Assembly (NCBI GenBank): GCA_002480165.1
Contig: DLBP01000030.1
Coordinates: 1-16,427, forward strand
Origin: Proteobacteria bacterium UBA7821
GTDB lineage: Bacteria > Pseudomonadota > Gammaproteobacteria > Comchoanobacterales > Comchoanobacteraceae
Reading direction: 5' to 3'
Length of the DNA: 16,427 nucleotides
The translations under genes and the position numbers were made by a program. The notes beneath the pieces were generated by a model. That model was not told where the DNA came from and made no database searches. It worked only from the letters and a program-made list of their open reading frames with translations. Below, piece after piece: positions 14,315 to 16,427 of the stretch (its first letter is position 1; each line of letters starts with the position of its first letter).

Positions 14315-14343
14315 ATGCTAACACAGGCATTGAAATGAGGCAA
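14315..14343 (-). promoter_or_regulatory. Probable promoter of the isovaleryl-CoA dehydrogenase gene
   Basis: On the minus strand: TTGCCT (14343-14338), 17-base spacer, TAGCAT (14320-14315) preceded by TGT (extended -10). Seven bases separate the hexamer from the ATG at 14307, so transcription would start at the start codon. No ribosome-binding site is present there. Confidence 0.45.
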
Positions 14344-14350
14344 ATGCTGC

Positions 14351-14379
14351 TTGACCCAACTGGCACTGGTTGTTATGCC
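14351..14379 (+). promoter_or_regulatory. Possible promoter of the aap operon
   Basis: TTGACC (14351-14356), 17-base spacer, TATGCC (14374-14379), with TG at 14371-14372 and T at 14373 (extended -10). The start would be near 14386, leaving a leader of about 53 bases before aapJ. The -10 hexamer matches consensus only in its first half. Confidence 0.35.
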
Positions 14380-14438
14380 TGCTTGTTTGAGATACACTAG
14401 AGTTCTACGCGGTTATCATGAGCTAATAAAGGTGAGGC

Positions 14439-15443
14439 ATGTATCGACTTTTCTATCTTGTTGTCTTGTTAGTGCCTGTGATCGAAGCAGGGGAGGTGAT
14501 TGATGCAATCCATGAGCGTGCTTATCTCCGTTGCGGGGTATCAACAGGCTTTACAGGATTTTCATCCATTGATGAGCATGGGCAGTGGATTGGCTTTGAT
14601 GTGGACTTTTGCAGAGCGTTGTCAGCAGCCCTATTCAATGACCCATCCCGTGTGGAGTTTGTCCCGCTGACCAACAAAGATCGGTTCTTGAGTTTAAATA
14701 AAGGCCACATAGACGTGCTGTCTAGGGTAACCAGCTGGAATTTTAAGCGGGATACTTCTCTGGGAGTTGTTTTTTCTGCGATCAGCTTCTACGATGGTCA
14801 GTCGGTGATGGTCGATGCTGCGAGTAACATTCAGACACTTGCAGATCTGGATCAAAAATCGGTCTGTCTCATCACGGGTTCGACAACAGAAAGAAACCTA
14901 TTTGAACGGGTTGATCAAATGGGGCTTTCGATTGAGCCGGTTATTTTCACCACGGCATCTGCGATGATGAGGGCGTATCAGCTAAACCGATGCGATGCGA
15001 TTACAACCGATCGCGTATCGCTAGAGATCATTCAGCAAGAAATCACCACACCAGATCGTCAACATCGAGTACTAGACGAGTACATTGCTAAGGAACCACT
15101 GGCTGTTGCTGTGGGGCGACAAGACATGGACTGGCTATTGCTAACTCGATGGGTGATGTATGTGATGATTATAGCCGAAGAGTGGGGCATTAATCAGATG
15201 AACGTGAATGAATGGTTTGATAGCGATGCATTACCGAACAGTCAAAGACGCTTCTTGAACGGTGGTGGATACCATGAGCTACAAGCCATGGGCTTGAAAC
15301 CTGGCTGGGTTAAGCAAGTCATTGAACTGGTTGGTAATTACTCAGATGTGTTTCAAAGAAACTTCAAGCCACTGGGTATAAAACGCGACCTCAATCGTTT
15401 ATGGGTTGACGGAGGCCTGCTGTATGCGCCACCTTTTGAATGA
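14439..15443 (+). CDS. aapJ: General L-amino-acid ABC transporter, periplasmic binding protein AapJ
   Basis: AapJ (BztA) binds L-amino acids in the periplasm and delivers them to the AapQMP permease. The 334-residue protein begins with a signal peptide, MYRLFYLVVLLVPVIEAG, probably cleaved after the Ala at about residue 17. It then has the family-3 solute-binding pattern: LRCGVSTGFTGFSSIDEHGQWIGFDVDFCRALSAA, VEFVPLTNKDRF, DVLSRVTSWNFKRDTSLG, YDGQSVMV, CLITGSTTERNL, RCDAITTDR and KEPLAVAVG. The C-terminus GNYSDVFQRNFKPLGIKRDLNRLW..GGLLYAPP is typical of AapJ/BztA, about 340 residues long. AAGGTGAG (14429-14436) lies just before the ATG. Its 3' end overlaps aapQ by 20 bases. The family is commonest in alphaproteobacteria but also occurs in gammaproteobacteria (the E. 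coli yhdW-yhdZ genes). Confidence 0.92.
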   Translation: MYRLFYLVVLLVPVIEAGEVIDAIHERAYLRCGVSTGFTGFSSIDEHGQWIGFDVDFCRALSAALFNDPSRVEFVPLTNKDRFLSLNKGHIDVLSRVTSWNFKRDTSLGVVFSAISFYDGQSVMVDAASNIQTLADLDQKSVCLITGSTTERNLFERVDQMGLSIEPVIFTTASAMMRAYQLNRCDAITTDRVSLEIIQQEITTPDRQHRVLDEYIAKEPLAVAVGRQDMDWLLLTRWVMYVMIIAEEWGINQMNVNEWFDSDALPNSQRRFLNGGGYHELQAMGLKPGWVKQVIELVGNYSDVFQRNFKPLGIKRDLNRLWVDGGLLYAPPFE

Positions 15444-16427
15444 CGCAAGGATCATCAGTTGCGTCTTAATCAGTTGTCTGCTGGTCTTGACGCTGACACT
15501 GGCGCAAACCCTATATGAGGCATCGCTATTCATGGATGAACCCGCTGGCTTGAGGCTCAATTTTAGTCTCATCTCCATTAATCTGAGCTCATCATACTGG
15601 CGTCTTTTTCTTGCGTGCTGCCTCAATACACTGTGTCTTGGTAGTGTGAGTATCGTGTTATCGACTATCCTAGCGGTTATCATCGCAATGATGCGGGAGT
15701 CTAAGGTCGAGCTTATATCGACAACAGCACGTCTGTATGTGACTGTTTTTCGAAATTTGCCACTGTTGGGCGTGATTTTGAGCACTTATTTTCTATTACT
15801 GTATGCGTTACCAGACCCAAAGGCGGCAGTGGATGTGTTCACGATCAATAAACGTTACATGCTCATACCGGTGACCTATGTCGGCGATAGCCTGCTCAAG
15901 CTGTTTTTTGTTGCCTCCTGTTTTGTTGCTGCTTATTTGTACAATCGAGCCTGTTCTAAGCGTTTAAATTGGTATGCGATTGTGCTGATAGCTGCGGTGC
16001 TTTGGATAGTGGCTGGCGCAAAAGCCCAGTCGTACCGTCTTCCACTCGAACTCTCTGCCATGATTTTGGCGCTGATGCTGCACAGCAGTAGCTATATTGC
16101 TGAGATAATTCGATCTGGCTTTAGAGGGATTAATCCGATGCAGCATTTGTCTGCGTTGTCGCTTGGTTTATCTCAGCGACAGAGTTTGTGCTATGTTTGT
16201 TTTCCTCAAGTCATGATTCGAATCATGCCGCCGCTAATCAGCCAGTATGCCAACATCATTAAAAATGCATCTTTGGGTGCGGTCATTGGCTATCCAGATA
16301 TCATTGCAATCTTTTCTGGGACTGTCGTCAACCAAACTGGTAATGTGAAAGAAATTATTATTTTAATCTGTCTATTTTATGGCTTGGTCAACGTCATAAT
16401 GAGCCAGCTTTTGTCATTATGCTCTAA
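15424..16427 (+). CDS. aapQ: Amino-acid ABC transporter permease AapQ, 3' end outside window
   Basis: An open frame runs from the ATG at 15424 to the window end, giving 334 residues with no stop. GGAGG (15411-15415), 8 bases upstream, supports this start, which overlaps aapJ by 20 bases. SSYWRLFLACCLNTLCLG and VFRNLPLLGVIL (about 57-120) match the N-terminal AapQ/BztB permease region. The C-terminal part ISQYANIIKNASLGAVIGYPDIIAIFSGTVVNQTG (272-306) closely matches the AapQ family. Residues 226-262 hold the EAA loop that contacts the ATPase. Its usual glutamate appears to be replaced: the segment reads HLSALSLGLSQRQS where the family has EAAxALGL. The protein is close to its end yet shorter than the usual ~390-400 residues, because periplasmic loops are reduced. 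aapM and aapP presumably follow. Confidence 0.88.
   Translation, partial: MRHLLNDARIISCVLISCLLVLTLTLAQTLYEASLFMDEPAGLRLNFSLISINLSSSYWRLFLACCLNTLCLGSVSIVLSTILAVIIAMMRESKVELISTTARLYVTVFRNLPLLGVILSTYFLLLYALPDPKAAVDVFTINKRYMLIPVTYVGDSLLKLFFVASCFVAAYLYNRACSKRLNWYAIVLIAAVLWIVAGAKAQSYRLPLELSAMILALMLHSSSYIAEIIRSGFRGINPMQHLSALSLGLSQRQSLCYVCFPQVMIRIMPPLISQYANIIKNASLGAVIGYPDIIAIFSGTVVNQTGNVKEIIILICLFYGLVNVIMSQLLSLCS

Noticed and set aside
14308..14397. N-terminal extension of isovaleryl-CoA dehydrogenase from GTG 14397, a possible targeting sequence
   Set aside because: It has no ribosome-binding site, does not resemble a signal peptide, and contains the likely promoter; family similarity begins at the ATG at 14307.
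15399..15785. 128-residue open frame on the minus strand at the start of aapQ
   Set aside because: It lies wholly antisense to well-supported aapJ/aapQ coding sequence and has no recognisable domain.
1..16427. Search for CRISPR arrays, insertion sequences, attachment sites, toxin-antitoxin pairs, defence systems or riboswitches
   Set aside because: No spaced direct repeats, transposase or integrase motifs, long terminal inverted repeats or conserved leader folds were seen by eye; the tRNA has no duplicated 3' fragment that would mark an integrated element.

Overview
This window looks like a chromosomal segment of a gammaproteobacterium with moderate GC content. The evidence is the order rluC-rpmF-plsX-fabH-fabG-acpP-fabF, which is the Escherichia coli-type phospholipid/fatty-acid cluster, and the closeness of FabG, FabF, PrpC, CcmA/B and Lgt to enterobacterial proteins recalled from memory. 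Other genes (an AapJ/AapQ-type amino-acid transporter, a class IIA HAD protein, an isovaleryl-CoA dehydrogenase) are more often seen in alphaproteobacteria, so the gene content is mixed. I cannot name the genus. No phage, insertion sequence, CRISPR array, toxin-antitoxin pair or recognisable defence system is visible.

Layout. 1-240 (+): 3' end of rluC. 291-5580 (+): rpmF, plsX, fabH, fabG, acpP, fabF and a HAD-family gene. They are packed with overlaps or very small gaps, and there is one probable internal promoter before acpP. fabD, expected between fabH and fabG, is absent. 5588-6853 (-): Bcr/CflA-like MFS exporter. 6980-7063 (+): tRNA-Leu(CAG). 7013-8600 (-): a ZIP-family metal transporter and lgt, whose last 16 codons and stop are antisense to the tRNA. 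8719-9831 (+): PrpC-type citrate/2-methylcitrate synthase. 9828-11828 (-): unknown 136-residue membrane protein and an APC amino-acid permease. 11967-13168 (+): ccmA-ccmB. 13162-14307 (-): isovaleryl-CoA dehydrogenase. 14439 to the end (+): aapJ and most of aapQ, the latter cut by the window end.

How the genes work together. The first block couples ribosomal protein L32 to acyl-phosphate formation (PlsX) and type II fatty-acid synthesis (FabH, FabG, ACP, FabF). The second half mixes import (ZIP, APC permease, Aap ABC transporter), envelope biogenesis (Lgt, CcmAB) and short-chain acyl-CoA metabolism (PrpC, isovaleryl-CoA dehydrogenase). Amino-acid uptake beside enzymes for branched-chain and propionyl-CoA breakdown would suit an organism living partly on amino acids; that is inference.

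General features. The segment is very compact. Convergent genes meet tail to tail with gaps or overlaps of a few bases, I see no good intrinsic terminator, and no stretch over 300 bases lacks a gene. Most promoters I can propose carry a TG extension upstream of the -10 hexamer, and two (ccmA, isovaleryl-CoA dehydrogenase) would start transcription at or next to the start codon. I found no clear novel system. The best items for a second look are the lgt/tRNA antisense overlap, the candidate leaderless genes, the missing fabD, the reduced CcmA and the unknown protein paired with the APC permease.
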